From Mucilaginibacter sp. MD40 (GTDB taxonomy: Bacteria; Bacteroidota; Bacteroidia; Sphingobacteriales; Sphingobacteriaceae), in NCBI RefSeq assembly GCF_002288635.1, contig NZ_NRSW01000001.1, positions 845,080 to 909,079 on the forward strand: DNA of 64,000 bases, given 5' to 3'. Shown one piece after another: positions 25,731 to 35,429 of this stretch; within the stretch, counting starts at the first letter, position 1, and each line of letters starts with the position of its first letter. A model generated the notes under the pieces. It did not search any database. It was given only the letters and a program-made list of their open reading frames with translations, and was not told the origin of the DNA. The translations under genes were made by a program, and so were the position numbers.

Positions 25731-26456
25731 ATGATTAAATGCCTTGTAGTTGATGATGAGCCCCTGGCCCTAAATATACTGGAAGACTATATTTCCAAAG
25801 TGCCTTTTTTGCAATTGATTAAAGCGACAACCAATCCGATTGAAGCTTTAACCATAGTGCAGGAAGGAGGCATTGATCTGGTGTTTCTGGATGTGCAGAT
25901 GCCGGAACTTACCGGTATTCAATTCCTTAAAATAGCCAACGGAAAAGCGAAGGTGATCTTAACTACAGCCTATCCGCAATATGCACTGGAAGGCTATGAA
26001 CTGGACGTTGTGGACTACCTGCTAAAACCTATTGCGTTTGAGCGTTTCTATAAATCCGTACAAAAAGCGCAGGGCATTATCCAACCTGCCGCCAAAACAC
26101 AACCTGTTGCCGAACCACAGCAGCAGGACGACTTCATGAGCGATTTTATCTTCGTAAAAACCGAGCATAAAATACAAAAGGTTTATTTGCACGATATTCT
26201 GTTTATTGAAGGGTTAAAAGATTACATCTCTATTTTTACCCCAACCGAGCGCATTATCACTTTGCAAAACATGAAAAAGATGGAGGATGCGTTACCCGAG
26301 AAACACTTTATCAGGGTACATAAATCCTACATTGTATCTATCAATAAAATAGATAGCATTGAGCGCAGCCGTATCTTTATTGGCGATAAGATCATACCTG
26401 TTGGCGACACTTACCGGGAAGACTTCTTTAAGATTGTTGACGGCAAGAACATATAA
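25731..26456 (+). CDS. LytTR-family response regulator
   Basis: This protein has about 241 residues. I start at the ATG at 25731 (MIKCLVVDDEPLAL); an in-frame ATG 27 bases earlier lies in the kinase gene. The receiver domain (1-120) has the acidic pair DDE, the phospho-Asp in LVFLDVQMPELTG, the Thr in LTTAYPQYA and the Lys in YLLKPIAFERF. A Q/P-rich linker follows, then a LytTR DNA-binding domain (about 140-240, with KVYLHDILFIEGLKDYISIFT and FIRVHKSYIVSINKI). Probable target site at 24621-24650. Confidence 0.95.
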   Translation: MIKCLVVDDEPLALNILEDYISKVPFLQLIKATTNPIEALTIVQEGGIDLVFLDVQMPELTGIQFLKIANGKAKVILTTAYPQYALEGYELDVVDYLLKPIAFERFYKSVQKAQGIIQPAAKTQPVAEPQQQDDFMSDFIFVKTEHKIQKVYLHDILFIEGLKDYISIFTPTERIITLQNMKKMEDALPEKHFIRVHKSYIVSINKIDSIERSRIFIGDKIIPVGDTYREDFFKIVDGKNI

Positions 26457-26494
26457 GCGTTTTTACCGGTAATAAATTGCTTAATTTGCGGCAT

Positions 26495-27337
26495 ATGAAA
26501 AAAAGTTGCCTGCTGCTGTTGTTTATTCCACTACTTTTTGGTGCCTGTACGAGCAAAAAAAAGATCGTAAAAACCATTAGCGCCTTTGATGCCACCAACC
26601 AGGTATACACCAGCCACGCCGATTCGCTGAGCAAGGTATTGCTTACCACTCAAGCCGCCATGCTTACCGACAGTCTTGGCAGGCCGGTGACATCAGAATT
26701 TGTAGGTACGGTAAACTTTAACCTGCGGAAACCCAATTATGTAATTATCCATTACACCGCGCAAGACTCGGTACCGCAAACGTTGCGCACGTTTACATTG
26801 GCACGAACCCAGGTGAGCGCGCACTATGTAGTTGGCAAGGATGGCCGGGTGATACACATGCTGAATGATTACATGCGCGCTTGGCATGCCGGGATAAGTA
26901 AATGGGGAAGCGTGACCGATATGAATAGCTGCTCTATAGGCATAGAATTGGACAATAATGGTTATGAGCCCTTTTCGCAACAGCAGATCAGCAGCTTGCT
27001 GCTATTGCTGGCTAAACTTAAGCGGGATTATAACATACCAACAGCCAATTTTATTGGCCATGCCGATATTGCCCCTGGCCGCAAGCCCGACCCGGGCATA
27101 CGTTTCCCATGGGAACAGTTAGCCAAAAAAGGGTTTGGATATTATTCGGATATGCTGATTGTACCGGCTCCTGTAAACTTTGACAGCGCCACCGCGCTAC
27201 GCCTCATTGGTTACGATACCAGTAACCTGCCCGCCGCCATCAGCGCCTTTAAACGCCACTTTGTACAGAGGGAAGATTCGCCCGTACTTACCCAGTTTGA
27301 TCTGGATGTATTGTACAATGTGTATAAAAAATACTAA
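26495..27337 (+). CDS. N-acetylmuramoyl-L-alanine amidase, AmpD/AmiD-like lipoprotein
   Basis: This protein has about 280 residues. I choose the ATG at 26495, which gives a clean lipoprotein signal ([20 protein letters not shown], lipobox FGAC). The Ami_2 zinc-amidase domain spans about 65-215. [11 protein letters not shown] supplies the first His, [25 protein letters not shown] carries the substrate-groove residues, and [16 protein letters not shown] gives the second His and the Asp. The protein cleaves the amide between MurNAc and L-Ala, probably on the outer-membrane inner leaflet, for peptidoglycan turnover. It ends four bases inside the 3' end of hisS on the other strand. Confidence 0.9.
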   Translation: MKKSCLLLLFIPLLFGACTSKKKIVKTISAFDATNQVYTSHADSLSKVLLTTQAAMLTDSLGRPVTSEFVGTVNFNLRKPNYVIIHYTAQDSVPQTLRTFTLARTQVSAHYVVGKDGRVIHMLNDYMRAWHAGISKWGSVTDMNSCSIGIELDNNGYEPFSQQQISSLLLLLAKLKRDYNIPTANFIGHADIAPGRKPDPGIRFPWEQLAKKGFGYYSDMLIVPAPVNFDSATALRLIGYDTSNLPAAISAFKRHFVQREDSPVLTQFDLDVLYNVYKKY

Positions 27338-28716
27338 GGCTTAATTGTATTGAGTTTTTCCAATACCCCGGTGGTTGTTAATTTTTCCTGCTCGCCGGTA
27401 ACCATATTTTTGAGACTGAGTAAGCCGGTTTGTATTTCCTCGCTTCCGATAATCACCACAAACGGGATCTGCTTATTATTGGCATAGTCCATTTGCTTTT
27501 TAATTTTAGCGCCGGCCGGGTAAAGCTCAGCATTGATCTCATGATCGCGAAACGATTGCAGGAGCGGCAAGGCAAATGTTTCCCCATCGGCATCAAAACA
27601 GCAGATGAGCACCTGTGTACTTTGGTGAGTTGAGGCCGGGAAAAGATTTAACTCTTCCATCACATCATAAATACGATCGGCGCCGAACGAGATACCCGCG
27701 CCGGTAAGTCCTTTTAAACCAAACATACCTGTGAGGTCGTCATAGCGGCCGCCGCCACCAATGCTGCCTATGGCTACGCCATTGGCCTTCACTTCAAAAA
27801 TGGCCCCGGTGTAATAGTTTAACCCTCTCGCGAGTGTAATATCCAGTTCCAGTTTAGCTTTAAGCGGCTTGCAAGCGGCTATGTAGGCAAATACTTTTTC
27901 AATTTCGTCACAGCCTAACAGACCTATTTCTGAACTTTCCAGGGCCTTGCGCAGGCTTTCCAGCTTTTCCTCGTTAGTGCCTTCCAGCAGAATTATGGGT
28001 TTTATTTTTTCGATATCGGCCTCCGTAAAGCCCCGCTCGAGCAGTTCTTTAGTCACGCCATCCAGCCCGATCTTGTCCAGCTTATCTATGGCAACGGTAA
28101 GGTCGATAATACTATCGTGCTTATCTATCACCTGGGCTATGCCCGACAGTATCTTACGATTGTTGATCTTGATGGTAAAAGCAGTAAGGCCAAGCTTACT
28201 TAGGGCTTCGTTATAGATCAGTATAAACTCCGCCTCGTTTAATAATGAGGGCGAGCCTACCACATCAGCATCGCACTGGTAAAACTCACGGTAGCGGCCT
28301 TTCTGCGGCCTATCAGCCCGCCACACCGGCTGCACCTGGAAACGCTTAAACGGAAAGGTGATCTCGTTTTGGTGCTGCACCACATAGCGCGCGAAAGGCA
28401 CAGTTAGGTCATAGCGTAAAGCTTTTTCGGAGATAGAGGAAATAGCCGCGTTAGAATTACGGGCGGCTAAGGCTTGCCCATCGGCTTTGGCTAAATAATC
28501 TCCACTATTGAGTATTTTAAAAATCAATTTATCACCCTCATCACCATATTTGCCGGTAAGTGTGCTCAGGTTTTCCATCGACGGTGTTTCTATCTGCTGG
28601 TAACCGTATTTTCTGAAAACACTTTTAATGGTATCAAAAATAAAGTTACGTTTTGCCATTTCGGCCGGAGAGAAATCACGCGTGCCCTTAGGTACTGATG
28701 GTTTGATGGATGCCAT
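27334..28716 (-). CDS. hisS: Histidine-tRNA ligase
   Basis: This class II aminoacyl-tRNA synthetase has about 460 residues, starting at the ATG at 28716 ([17 protein letters not shown]). An upstream ATG at 28773 would add 19 residues unlike the family and overlap a terminator. Motif 2 [26 protein letters not shown] is near 125, the histidine-A loop [13 protein letters not shown] near 300, and [17 protein letters not shown] near 320. The C-terminal anticodon-binding domain covers about 365-455. This longer bacterial/eukaryote-like form is common in Bacteroidota. Essential. Confidence 0.96.
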   Translation of the reverse strand: MASIKPSVPKGTRDFSPAEMAKRNFIFDTIKSVFRKYGYQQIETPSMENLSTLTGKYGDEGDKLIFKILNSGDYLAKADGQALAARNSNAAISSISEKALRYDLTVPFARYVVQHQNEITFPFKRFQVQPVWRADRPQKGRYREFYQCDADVVGSPSLLNEAEFILIYNEALSKLGLTAFTIKINNRKILSGIAQVIDKHDSIIDLTVAIDKLDKIGLDGVTKELLERGFTEADIEKIKPIILLEGTNEEKLESLRKALESSEIGLLGCDEIEKVFAYIAACKPLKAKLELDITLARGLNYYTGAIFEVKANGVAIGSIGGGGRYDDLTGMFGLKGLTGAGISFGADRIYDVMEELNLFPASTHQSTQVLICCFDADGETFALPLLQSFRDHEINAELYPAGAKIKKQMDYANNKQIPFVVIIGSEEIQTGLLSLKNMVTGEQEKLTTTGVLEKLNTIKP

Positions 28717-28773
28717 GCGGCAAAGGTAAAAAAAATTGAGTATGCGCAGGGTTGCACAGCTATCAAAAAGCAA

Positions 28774-28796
28774 AGCCCCGCGATAATCGCGGGGCT
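28774..28796 (-). terminator. Terminator of the OmpA-like gene
   Basis: AGCCCCGCG/CGCGGGGCT forms a strong stem, followed on the minus strand by T-rich sequence, 29 bases past the OmpA-like stop. Confidence 0.85.
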
Positions 28797-28824
28797 AAAC
28801 TAAAAACTATTAATCAGAATTTTT

Positions 28825-29508
28825 TTATTGGCCTGATTGCTGACGGGCCTCGTTTTTCATGGCATCATTAGCCACAATAACAATTTCTACGCGGCGGTTC
28901 TGCGCGCGACCGGCAGCAGTACTGTTATCAGCAATGGGTTCGCTTTCGCCTTTACCACTGGTGGTTAAACGGGATGAGGCAACATTGTTAGCCATCAGGA
29001 ATGATTTTACGGATTCGGCACGGCGAACTGACAATGCCTGGTTATAAGTATCGCTACCGGTGTTATCAGTATGTCCCACAATCAGGATGTTGGTTTGCGG
29101 GTTGTTTTGCAATGAGGTAGCCAGATTAGCCAAATTAGTACGGGCTGCTGATTTCAAATCTGATTTATCGGTATCAAACAAAATACCCGAATCAAATTTT
29201 ACCAATATACCTTCGCCCTCACGGGTAACTGTAGCGCCCGGAACAGTTTGTTTAATTTCTGCTGCCTGGCGATCCATGTTACGCCCAATAAAAGCACCTG
29301 CTGTACCACCTACAGCGCCACCTATAATAGCACCTAATGCAGTGTTACCTGCTGCTTTACCAATAAAGGCACCAATTGTACCACCTGCACCAGCACCTAT
29401 GGCAGCACCTTTTTGGGTTTTAGTCATAGAGTCGCAACCTGAAGCTAATACGCCTAATGAAGCCAAAGCAATACTGTAAGTAGCAATTTTTATCTTTAAT
29501 GTTTTCAT
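28825..29508 (-). CDS. OmpA-family lipoprotein with glycine-zipper domain
   Basis: This 227-residue protein has a lipoprotein signal (lipobox ASGC at residues 22-25). A glycine-zipper region follows (about 33-75, repeated GAxxGxxxG such as GAGAGGTIGAFIGK), which can insert in or oligomerise at a membrane. A C-terminal OmpA-like peptidoglycan-binding domain covers about 100-215 (FDTDKSDLK, then VGHTDNTGSDTYNQALSVRRAESVKSFL, then NRRVEIVI). It probably tethers the outer membrane to peptidoglycan. Monocistronic. Confidence 0.93.
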   Translation of the reverse strand: MKTLKIKIATYSIALASLGVLASGCDSMTKTQKGAAIGAGAGGTIGAFIGKAAGNTALGAIIGGAVGGTAGAFIGRNMDRQAAEIKQTVPGATVTREGEGILVKFDSGILFDTDKSDLKSAARTNLANLATSLQNNPQTNILIVGHTDNTGSDTYNQALSVRRAESVKSFLMANNVASSRLTTSGKGESEPIADNSTAAGRAQNRRVEIVIVANDAMKNEARQQSGQ

Positions 29509-29711
29509 TTTAAAATTTGTTGTGTGTATACCGGGTATTTACAAAGCAAATGCCAAACAGCGCCGGTTGCATATTATGATACTTTACCTATGAATATTAC
29601 GGTTTATTACACTTGTAATAAAGTATTTTAATATTTGCGAAAGAGACGCAACACTACGACTGTCACAACTATCACAATTGTGGATAGAGTTGCCCGCTTT
29701 TTAGTACAATA

Positions 29712-31049
29712 TTATTTAACAGTCGAGTTAATTAATCCAGGTGGTAAAAGTAGGATAAATGTACTGCCCTCACCCTGTACAGAAAATACCTGTATTTCTA
29801 TTTGGTGGAAATCGGCAATTGAGCGCACAATAGGCAGCCCCAGCCCAAAGCTGTCCTGTGAAAGTGATTTTTTAAGTTTTTTGAACCGATTAAATATAAA
29901 TGGAAGCTCTTCTTCAGCTATACCTATACCGGTATCGGCTATACTTATCGCATACTGGCCGCTTGCCCATTTAGCCGTTACCATAATTTCGCCATTTTCT
30001 CTGTTGTATTTGATTGCGTTATTAATGAGGTTAAATAACAGGTTGAACAGTAAAAACTTATTTACGTTGATAAGTTCCACATCATCTGATACCCCGAGTT
30101 CAAGATTGATGTTTTTATCCTGCAGGCGTATAGATATTTCTTCATATACGTCCTGCAGCAAGCTACCTGCAGTAACGGTATCTTCTTTTAAGAACTGGTG
30201 ATTTTCTATCTGCGATATCAGCAATAGCGTTTTGGTGATACTTTTTAGCCGGTTAAGTATTTTTTGCATTTCCAGCAGGCGCAGCTTGGTATCGTCTGCA
30301 ATATCATCCTGCTCAAATAAATTCTCAATTTTTGATTGCAGGATAGAGATCGGCGTCATGAGCTCATGCGAAGCGTTGGAAATAAACTCCCGCTCTTTCT
30401 GAAATGCGCCTTCAATGGTTTCCACCATTTTATGGATACTGATATCCAGATGCTGAAAATCGACCGTGCTGGTTTTAACCTCTTTGTAAGCGGTGAAGCT
30501 TGGGAACTTTTTACCCAGTAATTTGGTACGGATAATAATGCGAAGCGGCCTTAAGATATAGTTGGAGTAAGCCTGGTCGGCAAGTATGGTAAGCAATACC
30601 ATACCCAATAACAGCAGGAAAGCAATACTTTGCAACGGGCCGCTTGTTTCACCAATGGTATCACTGCTTTTACCAATTTCCAGCAAATAGTTCTTCTTCC
30701 CGGCAATAAAGGTATGGCTGAGGATCCGGTAGTCAATGGTATCCTGCTCAATAATACGCTTTTCGTCTTTTATGGTATCGAGGTGTAGTCCAGGCTCAGC
30801 CTCATCAAGACTGATGTATTCTTCTTTCAGCGGAAGATAGCTGCCATAGCTTTCGCCATTTTCGATATAGTTGCTAATGCCCTTTTTGTGCACAATCTCC
30901 AGCAGCTTATCGCGCTGTTTGATCAGCCGGCTATCGGTATAGTTCTTATTAATGCTTTCAATAATGCCCGGCAGCAGCAAAACAAACAAGGTTACAATAA
31001 CCAGCTTGGATATGGTATTGAACAGTGTGAGTTTAGTTTGGAGCTTCAA
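29712..31049 (-). CDS. Sensor histidine kinase (HisKA type)
   Basis: This 445-residue kinase has two membrane helices (about 10-30 and 140-165) flanking a periplasmic sensor loop of about 110 residues. The cytoplasmic part has the H-box FISNASHELMTPISIL near 227, the N-box LLFNLINNAIKYNRENGE near 335, and G-boxes IADTGIGIAEEELP and GLGLPIVRSI. The partner regulator starts upstream at 31739 and ends six bases before this gene. The sensor loop gives no hint of signal; the upstream outer-membrane genes in the operon may. Confidence 0.93.
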   Translation of the reverse strand: MKLQTKLTLFNTISKLVIVTLFVLLLPGIIESINKNYTDSRLIKQRDKLLEIVHKKGISNYIENGESYGSYLPLKEEYISLDEAEPGLHLDTIKDEKRIIEQDTIDYRILSHTFIAGKKNYLLEIGKSSDTIGETSGPLQSIAFLLLLGMVLLTILADQAYSNYILRPLRIIIRTKLLGKKFPSFTAYKEVKTSTVDFQHLDISIHKMVETIEGAFQKEREFISNASHELMTPISILQSKIENLFEQDDIADDTKLRLLEMQKILNRLKSITKTLLLISQIENHQFLKEDTVTAGSLLQDVYEEISIRLQDKNINLELGVSDDVELINVNKFLLFNLLFNLINNAIKYNRENGEIMVTAKWASGQYAISIADTGIGIAEEELPFIFNRFKKLKKSLSQDSFGLGLPIVRSIADFHQIEIQVFSVQGEGSTFILLLPPGLINSTVK

Positions 31050-31055
31050 TGTGCT

Positions 31056-31739
31056 TTAAGCGTTTGTTTTTATCCGGTAGCCCAGGCCGCGTACGGTTTC
31101 GAGCCAGTCGGCAGGAGCAAAGGCATTTAGTTTCTTGCGTATGTTTTTGATATGGGCGTCAATAAAATTAGAGTCGTAATCGTCATTGATTACGCTGCCC
31201 CAGATATGTTCGCCCAGTTGCGCCCGTGTAAGCGTACGGTTTTTGTGCAGCAACAGATAAGCCAGCAGGTCAAACTCTTTTTTGGTAATGGCGCTTACCT
31301 GGACTGCATTGTAACTAATAGTGCGATCGGTTAGATTTACCATAAAACCATCCAGATCAATAATATTTTGCGGCACCCCAAACTTACGCCTGATAATTGC
31401 CTGCATACGGCTTTGCAGTTCCAGTAGTGAGAAAGGCTTGGGCAGGTAATCGTCTGCGCCAAGGTCAAGACCTTTTATGCGATCGCTTACCTCAGCGCGG
31501 GCGGTAAGGATGATACAAGCAGCATCCGGGTTAGTACCGCGGGCTTCTTTTAACAGGTCCAGTCCGTCATAATCGGGCAGGCCAAGGTCAAGCAGGATAA
31601 AATCGTACAGGTTAACCGCTATCTTCTCTGAGGCGGAAGCACCATCATAACTAATTTCACAAATATAATTATGCTTGGTAAGAAAAAGCTCCAGTTCATG
31701 AGCCAGTGCCTTCTCGTCTTCAATGATCAGTACGTTCAT
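31056..31739 (-). CDS. OmpR/PhoB-family response regulator
   Basis: This 227-residue protein has a receiver domain (1-118: VLIIEDEKALA, phospho-site LLDLGLPDYDG, Thr in IILTARAEVSD, Lys in LPKPFSL). A winged-helix effector follows (about 130-225: KKEFDLLAYLLLHKNRTLTRAQLGEHIWG, DAHIKNIRKKL, ETVRGLGYRI). Its ATG follows directly on the stop of the outer-membrane gene at 31740, so operon membership is clear. Confidence 0.95.
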   Translation of the reverse strand: MNVLIIEDEKALAHELELFLTKHNYICEISYDGASASEKIAVNLYDFILLDLGLPDYDGLDLLKEARGTNPDAACIILTARAEVSDRIKGLDLGADDYLPKPFSLLELQSRMQAIIRRKFGVPQNIIDLDGFMVNLTDRTISYNAVQVSAITKKEFDLLAYLLLHKNRTLTRAQLGEHIWGSVINDDYDSNFIDAHIKNIRKKLNAFAPADWLETVRGLGYRIKTNA

Positions 31740-32624
31740 TTAATAAAAAACGTAATAAAAGGTGAAATTAAAAAATGATTCGCGGTGGTTACGCAACAAG
31801 CCTTCAACGTTAACAGGCATAGAATATCTCCAAGATGCTTCCAAAGTATAATGCGGCGTATTATAAGCCAAAGGCAGCTTAAAGCTGTAATTGAGCGCAT
31901 TGAAGCGAGAATTCGCCCTGGCCATCCGGGCATTCTCATCAGGCAGGTAGATGTTGGTATACTCCAGCGTTCGTTCGTGGTCAACAGCGTAGCGCTGCAC
32001 AAAATTCTGGGTACCCAGTATCATACTTACCGAGGGCGTAACCGACAGGTAGTCCTGGTCATTAAAAATACTAAATTTACTTTCAATGTATTTAGACACG
32101 CTGAGGGTGGTAAATACGTCATATGATTTCCCGAAAAGATAATCGGCGGTTATACTGGCACGGAAGGATTTAAAATCGAAACTGTTTTTCCAGTTAATAT
32201 CATTTGACGAAGCCGATTTAATGATGTTAGCCTCCTTGTTAAAGATGAAACGGGTGTAACTTATAGTACCGGTATACTTTTTTGAAAGACGATAGTAATA
32301 TCCGCCGCCCACGTCAATTTCATCAACCAGGGGTTTATAGCCTAAAACCTTCAGCGCGGAGCCATAGGCGAAAAAGCCGGGTTTGCTGTTAATAACAATA
32401 TCTGTAGATACGAACGGATACTTAATAGGGCCTGTCCGGCCAAAAAACAACGCATCGCTGCCATAGGTAACCCCAACAGATGCCGAACTTTTTCGGATAG
32501 GTTTTACCGTATCGGTATCGGCTACCGCATGGTAGTTCCTGTACGCTTCAAGGCCGGCCAATTTTGCAGATGCCAGTAGCGTGTTAAAAGTAAATATCAG
32601 TATGAGGGCGCCAATATATTTCAT
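31740..32624 (-). CDS. Outer-membrane beta-barrel protein of unknown function
   Basis: This protein has about 294 residues. I start at the ATG at 32624 (MKYIGALILIFTFNTLLASA), which gives a signal peptide; an ATG at 32678 would overlap the preceding gene. The mature protein is rich in alternating polar/aromatic beta-strands (VGVTYGSDALFFGRTG, VGGGYYYRLSKKYTGTISYTRF, then SFFNFTFYYVFY at the end) and ends in an aromatic residue, as outer-membrane barrels do. No family recognised. It is in one operon with a Pro-rich secreted protein and the two-component pair downstream. Confidence 0.72.
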   Translation of the reverse strand: MKYIGALILIFTFNTLLASAKLAGLEAYRNYHAVADTDTVKPIRKSSASVGVTYGSDALFFGRTGPIKYPFVSTDIVINSKPGFFAYGSALKVLGYKPLVDEIDVGGGYYYRLSKKYTGTISYTRFIFNKEANIIKSASSNDINWKNSFDFKSFRASITADYLFGKSYDVFTTLSVSKYIESKFSIFNDQDYLSVTPSVSMILGTQNFVQRYAVDHERTLEYTNIYLPDENARMARANSRFNALNYSFKLPLAYNTPHYTLEASWRYSMPVNVEGLLRNHRESFFNFTFYYVFY

Positions 32625-32637
32625 CAATATACTATGG

Positions 32638-32976
32638 TTACTCGTTTCTTCTTGGTATTTCCGGAGGTCTTTCCACACCTTCGGGCCTGCGTTTACGCGG
32701 CGGTTTAGGCTTATCGGTTTTTACCTCCTCTATTTTCTCGGGTTTAGGTAGCTTTTTAGCTTTAGCTATCTCCTTAATTTTCTTTTTATCCTCATCAGAT
32801 GGCTTCTGCCGGCCTTTTGTTACAGTGTCTCTTTGCTGGAACGTAATAAATATGTTTAATGGTATATACCTTTTGATTTTGACCACCGACGAATCGGGCC
32901 GGTTGCTACCCCTCGGGTACAACGAAAGCGGAGCCAGCAGCAACAAGGTTACAATATACAAAAACCACTTCGTCAT
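32638..32976 (-). CDS. Small secreted basic proline-rich protein
   Basis: This 112-residue protein has an N-terminal hydrophobic signal (about 3-20). The second half is Lys/Pro/Glu-rich (KKIKEIAKAKKLPKPEKIEE, PKPPRKRRPEG, PPEIPRRNE). It ends 13 bases before the barrel gene. Probably periplasmic or surface-attached and unstructured. No family recognised. Confidence 0.6.
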   Translation of the reverse strand: MTKWFLYIVTLLLLAPLSLYPRGSNRPDSSVVKIKRYIPLNIFITFQQRDTVTKGRQKPSDEDKKKIKEIAKAKKLPKPEKIEEVKTDKPKPPRKRRPEGVERPPEIPRRNE

Positions 32977-33050
32977 TTACAGTAGCAGCGAAAAGCAAAT
33001 TAAACAAAGATAAAGCACAGGGCTTTCTTTGCACTATATGTTAATATGTA

Positions 33051-33091
33051 AAAAATGCGCTGAGCATTAAGCAAACTTAATACTCAGCGCA
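33051..33091 (-). terminator. Terminator after the ApbE-like gene
   Basis: TGCGCTGAG and CTCAGCGCA enclose a second helix ATTAAG/CTTAAT. On the minus strand the hairpin ends in a run of T, 47 bases past the stop at 33138. Confidence 0.85.
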
Positions 33092-33137
33092 ATAATTGAT
33101 TAATCAGGTTTATATGCGAGCGGCAAAGCCGCTTATG

Positions 33138-34061
33138 TTACAATTGAATATGCTTTGAAGTGTATACACGCTCGTGATCATCAATCACCACACAAGCTAT
33201 CTGGTTAAGTTTGTTTGCCATGTACAAACCCGTGTTAATACCCATGCTAAACATTGGGGCAGTCATGGCGCCGGCCATTTCCGCGGTAGGCGCTAAAACG
33301 CTTACACTTTTAATAGCACTCACAGGGAAACCGGTTGCATTATTTATCTGCGTTTGGCCGTTAATCGATATTGTATTATAGGACGTGGATAAAGCCATAT
33401 TACTGATAGCCATTTGCGCATATACTTCTTCTGCCTTGTCCGGATCGGCTGCGCCAACGGTCCATGATGTGTTATCGGGCTGCAGGCCCCAGGTAAGCAT
33501 ATCACTACCAAAAAGAATTACACCACTGCTAACACCCTGCATTTGCAGTACAACCTTTGCCCTGTCGGCAGCATAACCACGGCCAATGGCGCTCAGGCTA
33601 ATACGCATGGCTTTGTTCTTCAAGAAAACAGTTTGCTTTTTCTCGTTAAGTACAATGTTGGTATAGTTGGTAAGACTAATTTTCTTTTTAAGCGCTTTAG
33701 TTTTGGTGGCAACGGCAACACCGCCATCCTCCTCATTCTGAGGGATGCCATAAGCGATATCAAAGGTGCCGTAGGTAAGGGTTGATATTTGCAGCGCCCG
33801 GTCAATTAACTTGTATGTTTCCGTATCTACACGTACCGGAGCAACGCCCGCGTTACGGTTGATCTGGCTGATGGAGCTATCTTCGTTAAATGTACTCAAC
33901 AGTTTTTCTATCCTGGATATCTCCGCTATTGCTTCCTCTATCCGTTCCAATGCCCATGCCGGGTTGTCGGTAACCAGTTTAAAGTCAAAGCCGGTTCCCA
34001 TTAACCTTGCATTGCGGCTAAAGGTAGTTTTGGTATCTGTTAAGTTTTTTACTGCCAGCAT
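33138..34061 (-). CDS. ApbE-like protein (FAD:protein FMN transferase family), probably degenerate
   Basis: This 307-residue protein follows the ApbE fold along its length. RLMGTGFDFKLV is near 20, EKLLSTFNEDSSISQINRNAG near 52, TYGTFDIAYG near 96, and SLSAIGRGYAADRA near 155 in place of DLGGIAKGYAVD. The late motifs are eroded. The family's SHIIDPRTG appears as QINNATG, and the metal-site ADALAT appears as AGAMTA, losing the key His and Asp residues. There is no signal peptide, whereas flavinylating ApbE proteins are exported. It may bind flavin without transferring it. Monocistronic with its own terminator. Confidence 0.8.
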   Translation of the reverse strand: MLAVKNLTDTKTTFSRNARLMGTGFDFKLVTDNPAWALERIEEAIAEISRIEKLLSTFNEDSSISQINRNAGVAPVRVDTETYKLIDRALQISTLTYGTFDIAYGIPQNEEDGGVAVATKTKALKKKISLTNYTNIVLNEKKQTVFLKNKAMRISLSAIGRGYAADRAKVVLQMQGVSSGVILFGSDMLTWGLQPDNTSWTVGAADPDKAEEVYAQMAISNMALSTSYNTISINGQTQINNATGFPVSAIKSVSVLAPTAEMAGAMTAPMFSMGINTGLYMANKLNQIACVVIDDHERVYTSKHIQL

Positions 34062-34191
34062 AGATAATCGCGTTTAAATTACATCTGATGTTAACTGCCA
34101 TACGTAAAGCAAAGGCTAAACGTAACTTTACAAACGCTAAATTATATGGGCATTATGAAAATGGCATGAAAAGCCAGCGGCCATAAACAAT

Positions 34192-34214
34192 AAAAGCACC
34201 CTACAGGTGCTTTT
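34192..34214 (-). terminator. Terminator of prfA
   Basis: AAAAGCACC and GGTGCTTTT form a stem with a five-base loop and a T tail on the minus strand, 26 bases past the stop. Confidence 0.85.
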
Positions 34215-34239
34215 ATTCTAAATTTTACAAGTTTGTTAC

Positions 34240-35313
34240 TTAAGCAACGGTTCCTTCTTTAAGTTTTTCAGCATTCTCGGCGAATTGCAGCGCTTCCATA
34301 ATTTCCTGCAGGTCGCCATTCATCACGCCGGGCAGGTTATAAATAGTTAAACCTATACGGTGCTCGGTTAAGCGGCCCTGCGGGTAGTTGTAGGTACGTA
34401 CCTTAGCGCTCCTGTCTCCTGTTGCTACCATGGTTTTCCGCTTTTTAGAGGTTTCCTCTAAATGCTTTTGCAGCTCCATTTCGTAAACGCGCGAGCGTAA
34501 AACCTGCAAAGCTTTATCATAGTTCTTTAACTGCGATTTCTGGTCCTGGCACTGCGCTACCACACCTGTTGGTATGTGCGTTAAACGCACAGCAGAGTAG
34601 GTGGTATTAACCGACTGACCGCCAGGGCCTGATGCGCAGAACAGATCCTTACGGATATCAGCGGCGTTTAGTTCAATATCAAACTCATCAACTTCGGGCA
34701 ATACTACTACAGATGCCGCCGAAGTATGCACGCGGCCCTGAGTTTCTGTATCTGGCACACGCTGTACGCGGTGCACTCCAGATTCGTACTTGAAGTTACC
34801 ATAAGCATCCTCGGCATTTACGTTGAAAACGATCTCTTTATAACCGCCAGCAGTACCCTCGGTGTAATCTACCAATTCGGTACGCCAGCCGCGCTTTTCG
34901 CAGTAACGCATATACATACGGTAAAGATCGCCGGCAAAAAGGGCTGCCTCATCGCCACCAGTACCGCCACGTATCTCCACAATGGCATTTTTAGAGTCTT
35001 CAGGGTCTTTGGGGATCAGCATCAGGCGAATAGTCTCTTCCATCTCTTCCTGTTTTTGAAGCAGGTCGTCAAGCTCAGCCTTAGCCATTTCGCGGAACTC
35101 CTCGTCCTTTTCAGTAGCCAGTATCTCTTTATTGGCGTCAATGTTGCTCATTACATTTTTGTAAATGTTATACTGCTCAACAATCTTCGCAAGGTCTTTA
35201 TATTCTTTATTCAACTGGGCAAAACGTTTCATGTCAGCCATTGCTTCGGGGCTGCTCAGTTCGCCTTCAACTGTTTTCCAGCGTTGATATATTAACTCTA
35301 ATTTCTCTAACAT
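34240..35313 (-). CDS. prfA: Peptide chain release factor 1
   Basis: This 357-residue class I release factor ends translation at UAA and UAG. The catalytic loop ASGPGGQSVN is near residue 227. Domain 2 shows VVDEFDIELN-like sequence, and the C-terminus has YNYPQGRLTEHRIG. The N-terminal coiled domain is complete. The stop-codon recognition loop sits around VHRVQRVPDTETQGRVHTSAA (about 183-203) with the PxT-type motif of RF1 (PDTE). Essential. Confidence 0.96.
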   Translation of the reverse strand: MLEKLELIYQRWKTVEGELSSPEAMADMKRFAQLNKEYKDLAKIVEQYNIYKNVMSNIDANKEILATEKDEEFREMAKAELDDLLQKQEEMEETIRLMLIPKDPEDSKNAIVEIRGGTGGDEAALFAGDLYRMYMRYCEKRGWRTELVDYTEGTAGGYKEIVFNVNAEDAYGNFKYESGVHRVQRVPDTETQGRVHTSAASVVVLPEVDEFDIELNAADIRKDLFCASGPGGQSVNTTYSAVRLTHIPTGVVAQCQDQKSQLKNYDKALQVLRSRVYEMELQKHLEETSKKRKTMVATGDRSAKVRTYNYPQGRLTEHRIGLTIYNLPGVMNGDLQEIMEALQFAENAEKLKEGTVA

Positions 35314-35429
35314 TTTTTCAGAAAGTTATGGCGGTTAAAGCCTTAGGCCATCCGCGCAAAAAACATGCAAAAATACGTATTTGGGGTGATAAAATCATTC
35401 AGGCTTTTGTAAGAAGATATGATTAGCGT

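Noticed and set aside
29635..30201. 188-codon open frame on the plus strand
   Set aside because: It is antisense to the histidine kinase gene, whose motifs are intact; no start signal or family match.
34726..35295. 189-codon open frame on the plus strand
   Set aside because: Antisense shadow of prfA.
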